Shown here: positions 22,149 through 32,654 of the stretch, in pieces
How positions within the stretch are numbered: the stretch's first letter is position 1
How the letters are laid out: each line of letters opens with the position of its first letter
Assembly (NCBI RefSeq): GCF_030867095.1
Contig: NC_081824.1
Location: 363,463,829-363,527,828 of the forward strand
Length of the DNA: 64,000 nt
From: Alligator mississippiensis
Lineage: Eukaryota; Chordata; Crocodylia; Alligatoridae
Direction: 5' to 3'
Notes under the pieces: model-generated
Told to the model about the DNA's origin: nothing
Databases searched by the model: none
Seen by the model: the letters and a program-made list of their open reading frames with translations, nothing else
Position numbers and translations under genes: made by a program

Positions 22149-23310
22149 TACCCCAAATACCTAGACCTACACTCCAGCCTATCTACTACTCCCTGCAGCT
22201 TGGTGTCATCTGCAAACTTGCTGAAGGTGCACTCCATCCCATCTTCTAGATCGTTAATGAAGATATTGAACAAAACTGGCCCCAGGACTGGCACCTGGGG
22301 TGCTCGACTTGATACCAGCTGCCAACTAGACATTGAACCATTGATCACTACCTGTTAAGCCTGACAATCCAGCCAGTTCTATCTACCATTCATCCAACTC
22401 ATAATTCCTTAACTTGCTTGCAAAAATGCAGTGGGGACCGTATCAATAGCCTTGCTAAAATTAAGGTATATCATGTCCAGTGCTTTCCCTGCATCCATAG
22501 AGCCAGTCATCTTGTCATAGAAGGCAACCAGGTTGGTCAGGCATGACTTCCCGTTGGTGAATCCATGCTGACTGTTCCTGATATGTTTCTTTTCGTGCAA
22601 GTGCTTAGAAATGGATTTCTTGAGGACCTACTCCATGATTTTTCTGGGGACTGAGGTGAGGCTGATTGGTCTGTAGTTTCCTGAATCTTCCTTCTTCCCT
22701 TTCTTAAATATGGACACTATATTTGCCCTTTTCCAATTGTCCAGGACCTCCTACGATTGCCATGAGTTTTCAAAGATAATGAACAGCAGCTCTGCAATCA
22801 CATCAGCCAACTCCCTCAGCGTCCTCAGATTCATTGCATCTGGCCCCATGGTCTTGTGCATGTCCAGTTTTTCTAAATAGTCCCTAACCTTTTCTTTCAT
22901 CACTGAGGGCTGCTCACCTTCTCCCCAAACTGTGCTGCCTGGTGCAGTAGTCTGGGAGCTATCCTTGCCTGTGAAAACCAAAATAAAAAAGGCATTGAAT
23001 ACTTCAGCCTTTTTCTCATCATCTGTCACTAGGGTGCCTCCTCCATTCAGTAAGGGGCCCACACTTTCCTTGACTTTCCTCTTGTTGCTAACATACTTGT
23101 AGAAACTCTCCTTGTTATCCTTCACATCCCTTGCTAGATGCAATTCCAATTGCACTTTGGCCTTCCTGGTTTCATCCCTGCATGCCCAAGAAATATTGTT
23201 ATACTTCTCCCTAGCCATTTGTCCAAGCTTCCAATTCTTGTAAGCTTCCTTTTTTCTGCTGTTCACTGAAGAGTTCTCTGCTAAACCAACCTGGTTGCCT
23301 TCCATATGTA
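22149..23310 (-). mobile_element. CR1 LINE, middle segment (linker and RT palm)
   Basis: Minus-strand pieces: KEAYKNWKLGQMAREKYN, WACRDETRKAKVQLELHLA, YKYVSNKRKVKESVGPLL, KLDMHKTMGPDAMNLRTL (23305 to 22751), SQHGFTNGKSCLTNLVAFYD and DMIYLNFSKAIDTV (palm motif), then [17 protein letters not shown] and FADDTKLQ. Same copy and orientation as 19905-20983. Upstream, at about 23310, the sequence jumps to ORF1 remains, so the endonuclease and the end of ORF1 are deleted. At least three frame breaks. Confidence 0.9.
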
Positions 23311-23329
23311 CTATTTTTCCTGCACATCA

Positions 23330-24115
23330 GGTTGGTTTGTTTCTGTACCTACCAGGACAACAGGTCAGGCCTGCAGATGGATCCCTCAATCCCCCACAGA
23401 AGGCAGTCTCCAACCACCACCACCCATTGCTTGCTCTTCGTGGCAGTGCCCTCCATCACCCCCACCTTGGGGATTTCTGGCCTGGCCTCTTCCACCAGTG
23501 GGATATGCTCCTCCTTCTCTGTTGCTAGCATTCCATATCTGTTCTCCAGGCAAACCACTGCACATGGGGATGATGACTTCTTCTTGCTGCCAGAAGATAC
23601 AAGCTTCCAGTTTCCACCTTCCTGGGAGTCCATGCCCTCTTTCTCTTCTAGCAGAACCTCTGGCAGTCCTTCCTCCATAGTCCTGGAGGTTTCTTCCAGC
23701 ATAGAATCAATGAAGACCTCATGGCAGAGGATGCTTCAGAGCCTTGCTAACTACTCCTGTAGCTCTCTTGCCTTCTGCTTGAGGGACACCACCAGAAGGG
23801 ACCACTCACATTGCAGGCACTCCCCCACCTGTCTGACACTGGAAGGAATCTGCAAGCCACAACCTGCACAGCACCAAACCCGGACCTGGGTGGAAGGCTC
23901 AACAGTGTGTGGTCCTGCCTGGACAGACATCTCACAGATGGAAAGAGAGGAAAAGCTGGAAGTAGCAGTGACTCGGGGATTGCAACGTCCTTCAGACATG
24001 TCTCTGGGTCTTCTAATCTGCTGCCTCTCACTTTGTGCCTCTCTTTCCAAGCAGACCTTCCCTAGCACACTCGTCCATAGCTGGTTTGTTTGCTGTTCCT
24101 TGATCTGAAGGGTTC
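23330..24115 (-). mobile_element. CR1 LINE ORF1 remnant (zinc-finger/coiled-coil and start of esterase domain)
   Basis: Minus strand, two frames. 24068-23751 gives CCAGCGLQIPSSVRQVGECL with paired cysteines, then LKQKARELQE (coiled-coil start). 23702-23349 gives KQWVVVVGDCLLWGIEG and ICRPDLLSW. The GDSLLRGTEGPICRPD signature is the beginning of the CR1 ORF1 esterase domain; here the nucleophile serine of GDS is cysteine. ORF1 is rarely kept in CR1 copies, so this began as a long insertion that later lost an internal piece including the endonuclease. Confidence 0.75.
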
Positions 24116-24700
24116 CCTTTTTCCTGCAACCTTTTTCCTCTCAGCAAGCTTACAGTGAAGAAATGTGTAAGAGAGTTTCCAAGCAAACTCCCCCTTCACT
24201 CTGGACTCTAGTTAAACGCAGGGCTTAAGTCTTGGTTTAACTGCTGAATTTTAGCAGATAAAGTAAAATGATATAGTTAGTCTATCCTAATTACATATTA
24301 AAGGCTCGCATTCGAAGAGAGGGGCAGTGAACTGACCTGTAAACTGCTTGCAAACTGTTCTGTTTGCATCTCCCTGTTTGCTGCTCTCCTGGTTGTTTGG
24401 ACTGCCTCCTTATATACCTCTCCTGGGCCTGAACTGGATAGGCCCCTTTGTTAGGGCCTTTTCTCACACTCAGGCAGCAACCAACTGCCAATCAGTCCAC
24501 TCAGTTGCTCAGAGCACACACCCAAGCACACAAACCCACCAAACAACCCTCAGCAAACCAAGCACACAAGCAACCGTGGCTCAGTTACTATCCCAAAGCA
24601 GGATCTGGTACCTGGTGCCTGGTTTCTCTTCCCCTTCCTACTCTTGCTCCCAGCAAACTGCTTGCAAACTGTCGTGTTTGCTGCTCCAATACTCTAAAAT
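24116..24700 (-). repeat. probable CR1 5' UTR with repeated units
   Basis: Lies directly upstream (minus-strand sense) of the ORF1 remnant. AAACTGCTTGCAAACTGT, followed by TGTTTGC and CTGCTC, occurs at about 24342 and again at about 24656, about 314 bp apart. Repeated 5' UTR units are typical of LINE promoters; that this is the CR1 promoter is inference from position. Confidence 0.45.
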
Positions 24701-25301
24701 ACCCCTGGTACTCCTTTAATACTCTAGAAATTAGACAAAGATTAGGATTCCATAATAAGATTTGGTGAACCTAAACATAAATGAATGGCTCCTGAAGGAA
24801 TTATAAAATCAGTAGGATGAAGGTGATTGAGTTTTACAAAGATTTTTATTGCTGCAGTCAAGAACTATTACTTTTTTCCATATATTTAAAGAGCCACCAC
24901 TATACTAAGGTGAATGTTTAAAAATACACTTTATGGAACATACTGGAATAATATAATTTACATATTTTTCTGTTATAATTACTACCTTGAGTATTACTTT
25001 TTTATTCTTACCTGCAATGTTTTTTGTTCTCTCCCTTTATTTCAAACTAATGGGATATGTTTTATTGTCGACAAGACTAGATGTTGGTTGATTTACATTG
25101 TTTTTGCTCTGCACTATAATATGTAAAGTACTGAATAACATGCAGTGTATGAATACATATACTATGAAAATATAATAATGTTCTCAGGGTTGTATAGCAT
25201 TTGGACTCAGTTTCTATTAATTTTAGCTTTGTTTAATGGCAGTCATGTAACTAAATACCTGCAATATTTTGTGTAATATTCTGTGCATATATTATCAAAG
25301 C
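24701..25301. other. AT-rich intergenic sequence, no gene recognised
   Basis: Strongly AT-rich; no exon or repeat identity. Confidence 0.5.
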
Positions 25302-25406
25302 CTCAGATTATGCATTGTTCAGGACTTCCTTCCCTGTTATTATTGATCATAGATAGTCATGCATAAATAGATATCTTATCCTCTCTAAGTGGTCTGTTCT
25401 TTCAGA
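25302..25406 (+). repeat. unclassified repeat, partner of 18746-18851
   Basis: Direct copy of 18746-18851, ending in the same TATCCTCTCTAAGTGGTCTG and TTCTTTCAGA. Flanks unrelated. Confidence 0.7.
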
Positions 25407-26385
25407 TGATTTCATTAGGAAAAATTCTCCATGGATAGTACTCTGTTGGGTTACACCAGGAGAAAATTTGTCCTGTTGAGTCTATGATTCTGTATCTTTA
25501 ACCTCAAAACTGCTGCCACGGTGATGAGGTCGCAGATACTAGATTGTCATATTACTATGAGCTTGATCTTATGAAGTGCAGCATATCTGCTCAGAGATAA
25601 CTGGCATCTTAAAAGACTGAATTCAAAATTAATTGTGCTGGAAAAAAGAAGGCTTTAAGAGAAAATGTGAAGATAAACAGAAAGGTAATTTGGGGCACAA
25701 TTCTACCTTGCACTGAATGCTCCTACAAGTGCTGTTGGCCTTTGATTATCACTGAAGACAACAGTAGCTGAAAGTGCTTAGCACCTTTCAGAACTGGGCC
25801 TTTGGTTTCAGGCAGAAAATGCACAACTGTGTAGAGGAGGAAGTGAGGTTGGCAGAGGTTATTTAGGGGTACAGCATTATGTTATAAAACAGCTGTATCT
25901 AGCCAGGGCACTAAAATTACATTGCAGAGAAAAATGAATCACAAAGTTTGCCAACTGGGGGGCCTAAAAAACAAGATTAAATTGTGGCTACACCCACTTA
26001 TTCCTACTACTGGGAAAGTCATCTTGATGGTTGCACAGCTGTGAGAGAATTGCCTAAAATCCTTATTTTGCTTGGAAGGTAAATATTACAAAATTGTAAA
26101 ACACACAAGAAATGCAGATTCAGATGAGAACCCTCTTACAGTCATAGATTCTCCCTGAAGGCTTCTGCAAAAAGTTTAAAGAGATGAACTTGCTGAAAAC
26201 TCTTCCATATATTTGCCTAAGGTGGTAGGTTTGGAATGTATTTTTGTTCTATCTATTTCTAGCTTGTAGATTGAAGCTTTTTCTCTCTCTATTGTTGACA
26301 TTAATTAACTTATTCTTTGATGTGTTTAGAAAAATTGTCTGGGGAACTCAGAACCAACAAAGGGTTTTTTCTCTTATAAAAAACC
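25407..26385. other. intergenic sequence, no gene recognised
   Basis: AT-rich with no supported exon. The phrase TGTCCTGTTGAGTCTATGAT, followed by TCTG (near 25469), could be a CR1-tail remnant, too short to call. Confidence 0.45.
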
Positions 26386-26388
26386 CCC

Positions 26389-26545
26389 ATATACATACAT
26401 ACATACATACATATCTATATCATGTTATATATATAGATATGTAAAGAGAGATATATAGATATATAGAGAGAGATATATATGTATGTGCATATACAATATG
26501 TTTGTATGTATAAATATATAATATGTATGTGGGGGGGGGGGTTGT
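26389..26545. repeat. compound microsatellite: (CATA)n, TA-rich and GA-rich blocks, G10
   Basis: (CATA)n at about 26391-26412 is followed by imperfect ATATAGA, AGAGAG and ATGTATGTG blocks and a G10 run near 26532-26541. Confidence 0.9.
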
Positions 26546-26999
26546 GTGTTTGTGTGCATGTGCCAAGTTAAATAAATGTAAGGTATGGCTGTTTGGGAGC
26601 TGCATTCAATGTGTGGCACAGAACCACCAGTCTAATTATTTTCATTTCACAAGCCTGTTTCAGGAATCTATAACAATCCAACAATTCCAGACATGATTTG
26701 CTTGGCAGCAGAGTCATAGGGCTCAGAATGCAAATAAGATAGGATGAAAGCTGATGTGAACTGCAGCACTCAACACCATGTGTTAAAATGTCATCTAATG
26801 ACCATTGTTGTAGCAAGCCTATTTTTAACCTTGGAGCTTTTTTGTAGTTACTGCAATGGAAAGTGAGACTAAGTGATAGAGAAGTGAATTAATAACTTAT
26901 GAAAAATAAGTGTGAAGTAAAGACAATGTGCCAGAATAAAATGTACATGAAACTTTTCAATATCTACATTTCAAAGTGCAATAGACTGGACAAAGATGG

Positions 27000-27072
27000 G
27001 TATGTATTGTTATCCCCACTTGACAGATGTGGAGACGGAGTCACAACCATTGTTCAAGGCTGCTCTAACTTA
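27000..27072 (+). repeat. MIR-like fragment
   Basis: TTATCCCCACTTGACAGATG then TGGAGACGGAGTCACAACCA resembles the MIR 'atccccattttacagatg.ggaactgaggcaca' phrase. Confidence 0.45.
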
Positions 27073-27113
27073 TGACAAGATCTGAAACAGCTCACCAGGC
27101 GGGACCCCTAAGA

Positions 27114-29000
27114 CAGCATTGCTCAATCTATGGGTAGCAAGAATATATGAAAGAGTCGTGAACAAACTGTGCGGGCCGGGCCCTGATCCCACCTTCGTCG
27201 CCATGTACGGCAGTGATTCCGATCCTATTCTCGCCGCCATGTGCGAGCCGGGGGCGAACCAGGGCAAACCGGACCCGTCTTCATTGCCCACGGGCTGTGG
27301 CCAGCAGCCCGGGCACACGGGGCTGGAGAGAACCGCGGGGCGGTTTAGCGCACACGAGTTAGAATTAGTTACGGAGGCGTAATGGTTGATTGAAAAGATT
27401 GTTTACTTACACCCAAAGATGGTATTGGTGTAGGCTGGACAGGTTTCCAGGCACAGCTCCTGCTTGGATCCTCACTAGAGGAACACGACAAATCGATTGC
27501 TTCCACGGAGTTTGCTAGGCTCCGCGGGTCTGGTTCGGTTAGGTTCAAAAAGTTTCCCCGGAGTTACTTAGGCTCCGCGGGTCCGAAGTTACAGGAAAGG
27601 GATACGTCTAGGATTGCGCTCGGCGACGGGGAGAGGCGAGAAGCGAAAGCTCCGTAGGCTCGGTTCTATTGCCTCTATTGCCTGCTTAGGGGAGGCGCGT
27701 CGGGTTCGCAAGGGTCCACAGCGCTTGGAGATCTTCACACAGAATCTCTCTCGTCCTCCCTCCTCCAACTTGGGCGGAAACTACCCAAGCCTTTTATATG
27801 GTTAGCAAGCCAATCGCTAGCCACCACGTGTGCCTACATTAGGAATGGGCCAATAACGTGGCGTAAATCCTAATACAAATGGCGGGAACTTCTTTACAAC
27901 GTGTATCACTACGATGCAAAAGAGATGCACCCTGCAAAGAAGCTGTAATCTGGCGGGAAGATTTGGATCTGGTTGCACCAGAGTTCTCTCTTGCAGCAGA
28001 GAACTCTACCGTGCAAAGAAAGCGACAAATTGGCGGGAAATAATTTAGCGGTGCCGAAGCACACACACAAACAAAAAATCACAACTTTGGGTTGTGACAT
28101 CCCCCCTTGCTGAGAGCGTAGCTAAATTATGCCATACTCTTCCGAGCAATCTAGAAGTTTGTCGTGATCATCAAATGAGTAAACAAGCCAACAAACAAAT
28201 ACACAAACATAAATTCGCTGTCCTGGGATCAAGTTACATAACAATCAAGAAATAATACCCAACATAAACACATAATCTGATTTATAACAAAATTGCATGA
28301 TCAGGGCTTCAGTGGGCGTCGCGACGAGGTCGTGCATCAGGCCCTCACTTCCTCCGGTGGTGTCATTCCTCTTAGGGCTCTTCCTCGCCACGTGCTCTGA
28401 ATCTCGGATCTGTAAACAAAAAACTCTCAAAACAGATTAATGACCTATTTTAACAAACTTAAACAATTTTTAAACGATTCCTATGGCTTAATCAGACGAA
28501 CAAAAAATCACACAAACAAAAAATCACAACTTTGGGTTGTGACACAAACTTTAAAAATGGATTCACCTTTAAAGGAGAAAAATATGGGAAACCATGGGTT
28601 TTCTCTTTCAGGCTGTCAGAGTTCCAGCCTGCAAGGGACTGCTTGGGACCCCCCCATACCCCACATACATCCCTCTGCCCCACATACGTACCCTCTGCCC
28701 CATACACTGTGCGGCTGGAACCTGAGAGCATAGGGCAGTGGGTCAGGAGTGAGGGACACTGGGTAGGGTTACTAATACAGGAGATATTTTTTTGCCAACA
28801 TGACGTAGTGTCATTAATTGTACTGTTCAACCTATTCACAATACCAATCCCCTGGATTGCTTTTAATAGTCTCCGGGAGATCGATGCCAATTCCAATAGA
28901 CTCCCAGCCAATCCAGGAGGGTTGACAACCCTAGGACCTGGGTTGAGACTGGTCATTTACAAATGGGTCCTGGTACAAAAAAGGTTGAGAACCACTGCTG
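27114..29000. mobile_element. hAT-type element split by an LTR fossil
   Basis: The left end CAGCATTGCTCAATCTATGG (27114) and right end AAAGGTTGAGAACCACTGCTG (ending 29000) are imperfect inverted ends of the CAGTGGTTCTCAACC type. The right side also carries GGGTCCTGGTACAAAAAAGG, the mirror of the 'TTATTGTACCAGGACCC' end of the hAT MITE at 19954. Without the LTR fossil the element is about 510 bp. It is non-coding and older than the LTR insertion it hosts. Confidence 0.65.
27168..28544 (-). mobile_element. LTR retroelement fossil, mostly LTR, nested in hAT
   Basis: Bounded by TGTGC...TGACA and flanked by CAAAC on both sides (27163-27167 and 28545-28549), a 5-bp duplication. On the minus strand an LTR begins TGTCACAACCCAAAG. 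It is preceded by a polypurine tract (CAGCAAGGGGGGA), which fixes the orientation. Parts: one LTR of about 930 bp (27168-28099), about 400 bp of internal DNA beside the tract, and the first about 40 bp of a second LTR (about 28503-28544). No gag, pol or env coding is present; the element is broken and mostly lost. Its LTR start matches that of 35220-35980. ERV or Gypsy-type cannot be decided. Confidence 0.75.
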
Positions 29001-29805
29001 TAAGATATAGGACACACACATAGTATTCCTCAGTCCATATACCAGGATCCTCATCATTTCAGACATGGATTTTCATAATGCCCAGAGGTCCTAGTATGCC
29101 TTAAATCAGTGCTATACTCCATTTAGCTGTCATGTCAAGAAACCTTCATCGGTGGTTGCCACTATTGTGGAACTCTAATTTGGAATAAAGACTGAGGGAC
29201 AAAGTTGGACTTTTTGTTAAATATTTGTACAGGGCCTACCGCAAAGGAACCCACCCTGTAGGTCCACTCATACCACTATATAGATTAATTATAATTCTTA
29301 ATAGTAGGTCATATCTTCAAAAGAGTAAACACTTCTCAAAATTACCTGGGGACCAGACACTGGCATACAAGTCAGAAGGTTCTAAAGTTGTTTTGGAAAT
29401 GTCTGTCTGAAAGATTTTCTGACAGGAAACCATCAAAATGATTGAAAAGAGCCTTTCAGGTAGGCAACCAGGGATTTGCAGGGGAAGCAAGATATCTGAG
29501 ATCTGGGAAGCTGGAGAGCTGGAGCGCTTGGTCTGTGGCAGCCTGCCTAAAAGGCTTTTATCAATTTCACTTTCCAAAGGAAAGTAAAATTGACAGGTGT
29601 CTTTGAGGCAGGCACCTAGCAAGCTGGAAAATTCTTTTTGGTTCTCCAGAAATAGATTTCTTTTTAATTTCTCTCCCATTAATCATGCTGAGGTGTTTGG
29701 GCAGGGGGGGGGAGGAGAGGGGATTGGTTGTTTTGTTTTGTTTGTCTGGATCAGGGCAGTCGCTTTTCCCATGCCTCCATTTTTTTTCTAGAGGGTGGGA
29801 ATATC
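29001..29805. other. intergenic sequence, no gene recognised
   Basis: No supported exon. A G-rich run at about 29701-29720. Confidence 0.45.
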
Positions 29806-29809
29806 ATTT

Positions 29810-29990
29810 TCTGTCCCATTCCATTGTGCTCTATTTGCAGCACCACAGCTGAATTGCTGTGTAGTCAGAGGGAAGTCACTTCACCAGTCTATTCCTCAGT
29901 CTCCCCATCTGTAAACCAGGAACAATGGTAAGTAAGTATCATCTATTGCCAAGCATTTGGAGATCTCTGGATAAAAAGAGCTATTTCTAC
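29810..29990 (-). repeat. MIR-like SINE
   Basis: AAGTCACTTCACCAGTCTAT, then TCAGTCTCCCCATCTGTAAA and, downstream, GGAGATCTCTGGATAAAAAG. This is the MIR-type phrase 'ctcagtttccccatctgtaaaatggg' with the tail known from reptilian copies. Orientation is uncertain because the phrase is recognised by eye. Confidence 0.65.
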
Positions 29991-30815
29991 TTTTTACCAA
30001 ATGTTGTATAGAAGCCATAATTACCCTTGAGCAAAAAAACCCAGCAAAAGAACAGTGGTATTTACAAGTAGCAGCTAGAAACTATCTAAAAGTAGTCACT
30101 TTAATTACACTGCACAATAACTTATATACTTTAAATTTGCTAGCATTTACATGAACTGGCTCTAAAATTTATTTATTTAATTTATACACTTAGATTTATA
30201 ACTGTGACTATCTAATTCTCTAGGTATATTACACAATATCCACGCAGCACAATGATTTCAATTAAAATAGCAAGACTATGACACAAATGCTAATGACAAG
30301 GAAAGGCAGGCTTAAAATCCCTCTATCTGCTTTTTAGAAGCTTTCACTGTCTTCTCTACAGGTCTCTTTCACCAGTTTGCCTTAGACAATACTGCATCCT
30401 TTTAAATGCTTATATTTTGATTTGTGAGTATCTAACTCAGTTCTGATGATTTTGTACTGTGTTTGTATGAATTACAAAGTTTGTGCTATTTATTATTTTA
30501 CTGTTTTGTGGGTCTTTCATTCTAAGTATTTCTCAAGTTGCCTTTCTTAAATTTCTGGGCTGAGCTGAAGACAATTTTGTTTTTTCCCTTTTCAGTTTTG
30601 GCTGATACATGAGTTTGTTCCATGTGAGTAGTCTTCTGTACCTGTGTGGCATCCTGTTGGCATGTACAAGGAGCAACCAGAATTGTAAAAGAGGGAAGAC
30701 TAGACCCTAATTTCAGACTATAGTACCCACTACAACAAGATGAATAAAGAGCATATGTACAGAAAAATGTATAGGTCCCAATTCACTGCTAGTTTCCCCC
30801 TTTAATAACCATTTG
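29991..30815. other. AT-rich intergenic sequence, no gene recognised
   Basis: No supported exon or repeat family. Confidence 0.5.
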
Positions 30816-30817
30816 CA

Positions 30818-31132
30818 TTATGGGTGCCAAACATATGGCCTGCTGGGCTACAGGTGGGCCAATGGATTTGGGACATGGCTAAAATTAGGCAGAGCTTGCC
30901 ATAAATCCAGGGCTCTAGAGTCCTGGTGGATGTGGCCCTTGGCAGCAGGGGAGTGAATGAGGACTGTGCCAACACAGCCCCACTTGCCCTGAGGCATCTT
31001 GACACATAGCCATTTGCCCCACTGGTGATGCCACCGCTGCAGTTGCTACCACTGTTACTGGCCCTGCAGATCCCGCCCACTGAGAAGCTCTGAGGTCCAG
31101 ATTTGGCACAGCGTGATTTTGACCCATATAAC
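30818..31132. mobile_element. hAT-like fragment, weak
   Basis: GGGTGCCAAACATATGGCCT at the left and TTTGGCACAGCGTGATTTTG, then ACCCATATAAC at the right form a loose inverted pair like the CAGGGGTG.CAAA class (see 42010). GC-rich middle, no coding. Confidence 0.35.
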
Positions 31133-32649
31133 AAAGTGTTATCATTTTAGTTTATAACATTTATCATCCAACTTGCGTTTATGTACGTGGCTATACAAAT
31201 GCAACAAAGATAACATGCCCTGATTAAGTCATCTCCACTCATGAAAGGCATGTTCCCAATGAGAATAATATGTTGCTGGGACAGAACTGGAACTGGATTA
31301 ATCAGGACGCACAATGTTGGGGAATCAGGCCCAGACATTCCAGTTTTGTTACCCCAACAGCAAATGGATTTCTTTATTCTCTCTTCAGGATTGCAGTCTC
31401 TTTCAGCAAAGGCAGGTTTAGGTGTTGTTCGGGTTGCCAATTAATTGCCTTCTGTCCCTTTCTTTCCCTCATCTTCTAGTGTGTTACTCAATACAACTGT
31501 TATGCAATAAATTTTCAATCAATGCAACCCTAAAATTGAAAGCAGTCTTTAAAACTTGCTCTATAAAAAAGCAAGTTAAGCTGGAACAAATAAAATGCAA
31601 AATATTTCTGACAGCACTGAAACCCTTGTAGGTTTTTGATTAAGAATAATGTGGTTCCTCAAAATGTAAGGTTTAGAAAATAATCATGTAATGTTGGCAT
31701 ATTTGGTTCTGAGAATGTGGATGGCTCAGATCTCTTCCTCTTATCACTTGAAACCATTTTAGGAAGAAAATCTTGGCCTTTGAAAATTATTAGAGTTCTA
31801 TTTTCCATTTCCATTTTCTTTTCCATCATCTACTGCTTGGTGTCAAACACTGAGAGTTACTTTCACTTTAGTACTGCCAAAAATGGTGCAATGGAATAAA
31901 ATAAATATAACATAGTAAAGTAAAAACTGCATACTTTCTCTAATGTAACCAGAGCTACATAGTTGAATCAAAAAATTGTTGATGCTTATATCTGGATTTT
32001 TAATTAGTTGGTATAACCTCACATCCATACTCTTCCTGCAAAGTTTAGCTACACTATAGATGGGAAGACATCTGCTTTTTTTATTCTGACAAAGCTATTT
32101 AGGCTATTTCTAAGTAATGGGAATGAAGGGAAGATGGATGAGGGGCTCAATGGATCACAACACTATTGAACTGCAAAATCTATACTCCTGATTTTCAGGA
32201 AAATGTTTTGATATGGTGTAATATTTTCACTATAACATTGTACTGTTTCATGAATACCAGTGCATTCCTTCTAATATTTCATTACAAATATTTGGTTAAT
32301 CTCTAATTTTTAATTAATGTAGATCACATAGGCCCCAGTTCTTTGAACACATACTTAAGTTTACAATTGAGTAATGCCATGCCTTCAATGGCTGTTCATT
32401 TGCAGAATGATAGGTAAGGATGTAACTGTTTTCAATAGAAGGATATAATACTTGACAACCATTTTAAGCTACTGTTTTCCTTTAAATGCTGTCTTTCTAA
32501 TTTACTACTGATCAATCAAGATTGCAACTTAAAAGGCCAAGGATCTGCCCAAGCCTAGATGGTCTATCAAGATAGATTGGCTTTGATACAGCAGTTTTTG
32601 TAGCCAATGGCAGAAAAGGGAGTGATGTGGTTAGCATCCAGCTGTCTTT
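31133..32649. other. AT-rich intergenic sequence, no gene recognised
   Basis: No supported exon. GGCCCCAGTTCTTTGAACAC at 32331, followed by CATACTTAAG, resembles the arm of the palindromic MITE family at 36788-36915, but only one arm is seen. Confidence 0.45.
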
Positions 32650-32654
32650 GACTC

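Noticed and set aside
23332-24108. 258-codon plus-strand frame
   Set aside because: It is the antisense of the CR1 ORF1 remnant, which has the Cys motif and GDxL...ICRPD block on the minus strand.
28100-28500. Retroviral genes in the internal part of the LTR fossil
   Set aside because: The segment is about 400 bp beside the polypurine tract and has no recognisable protein domain.
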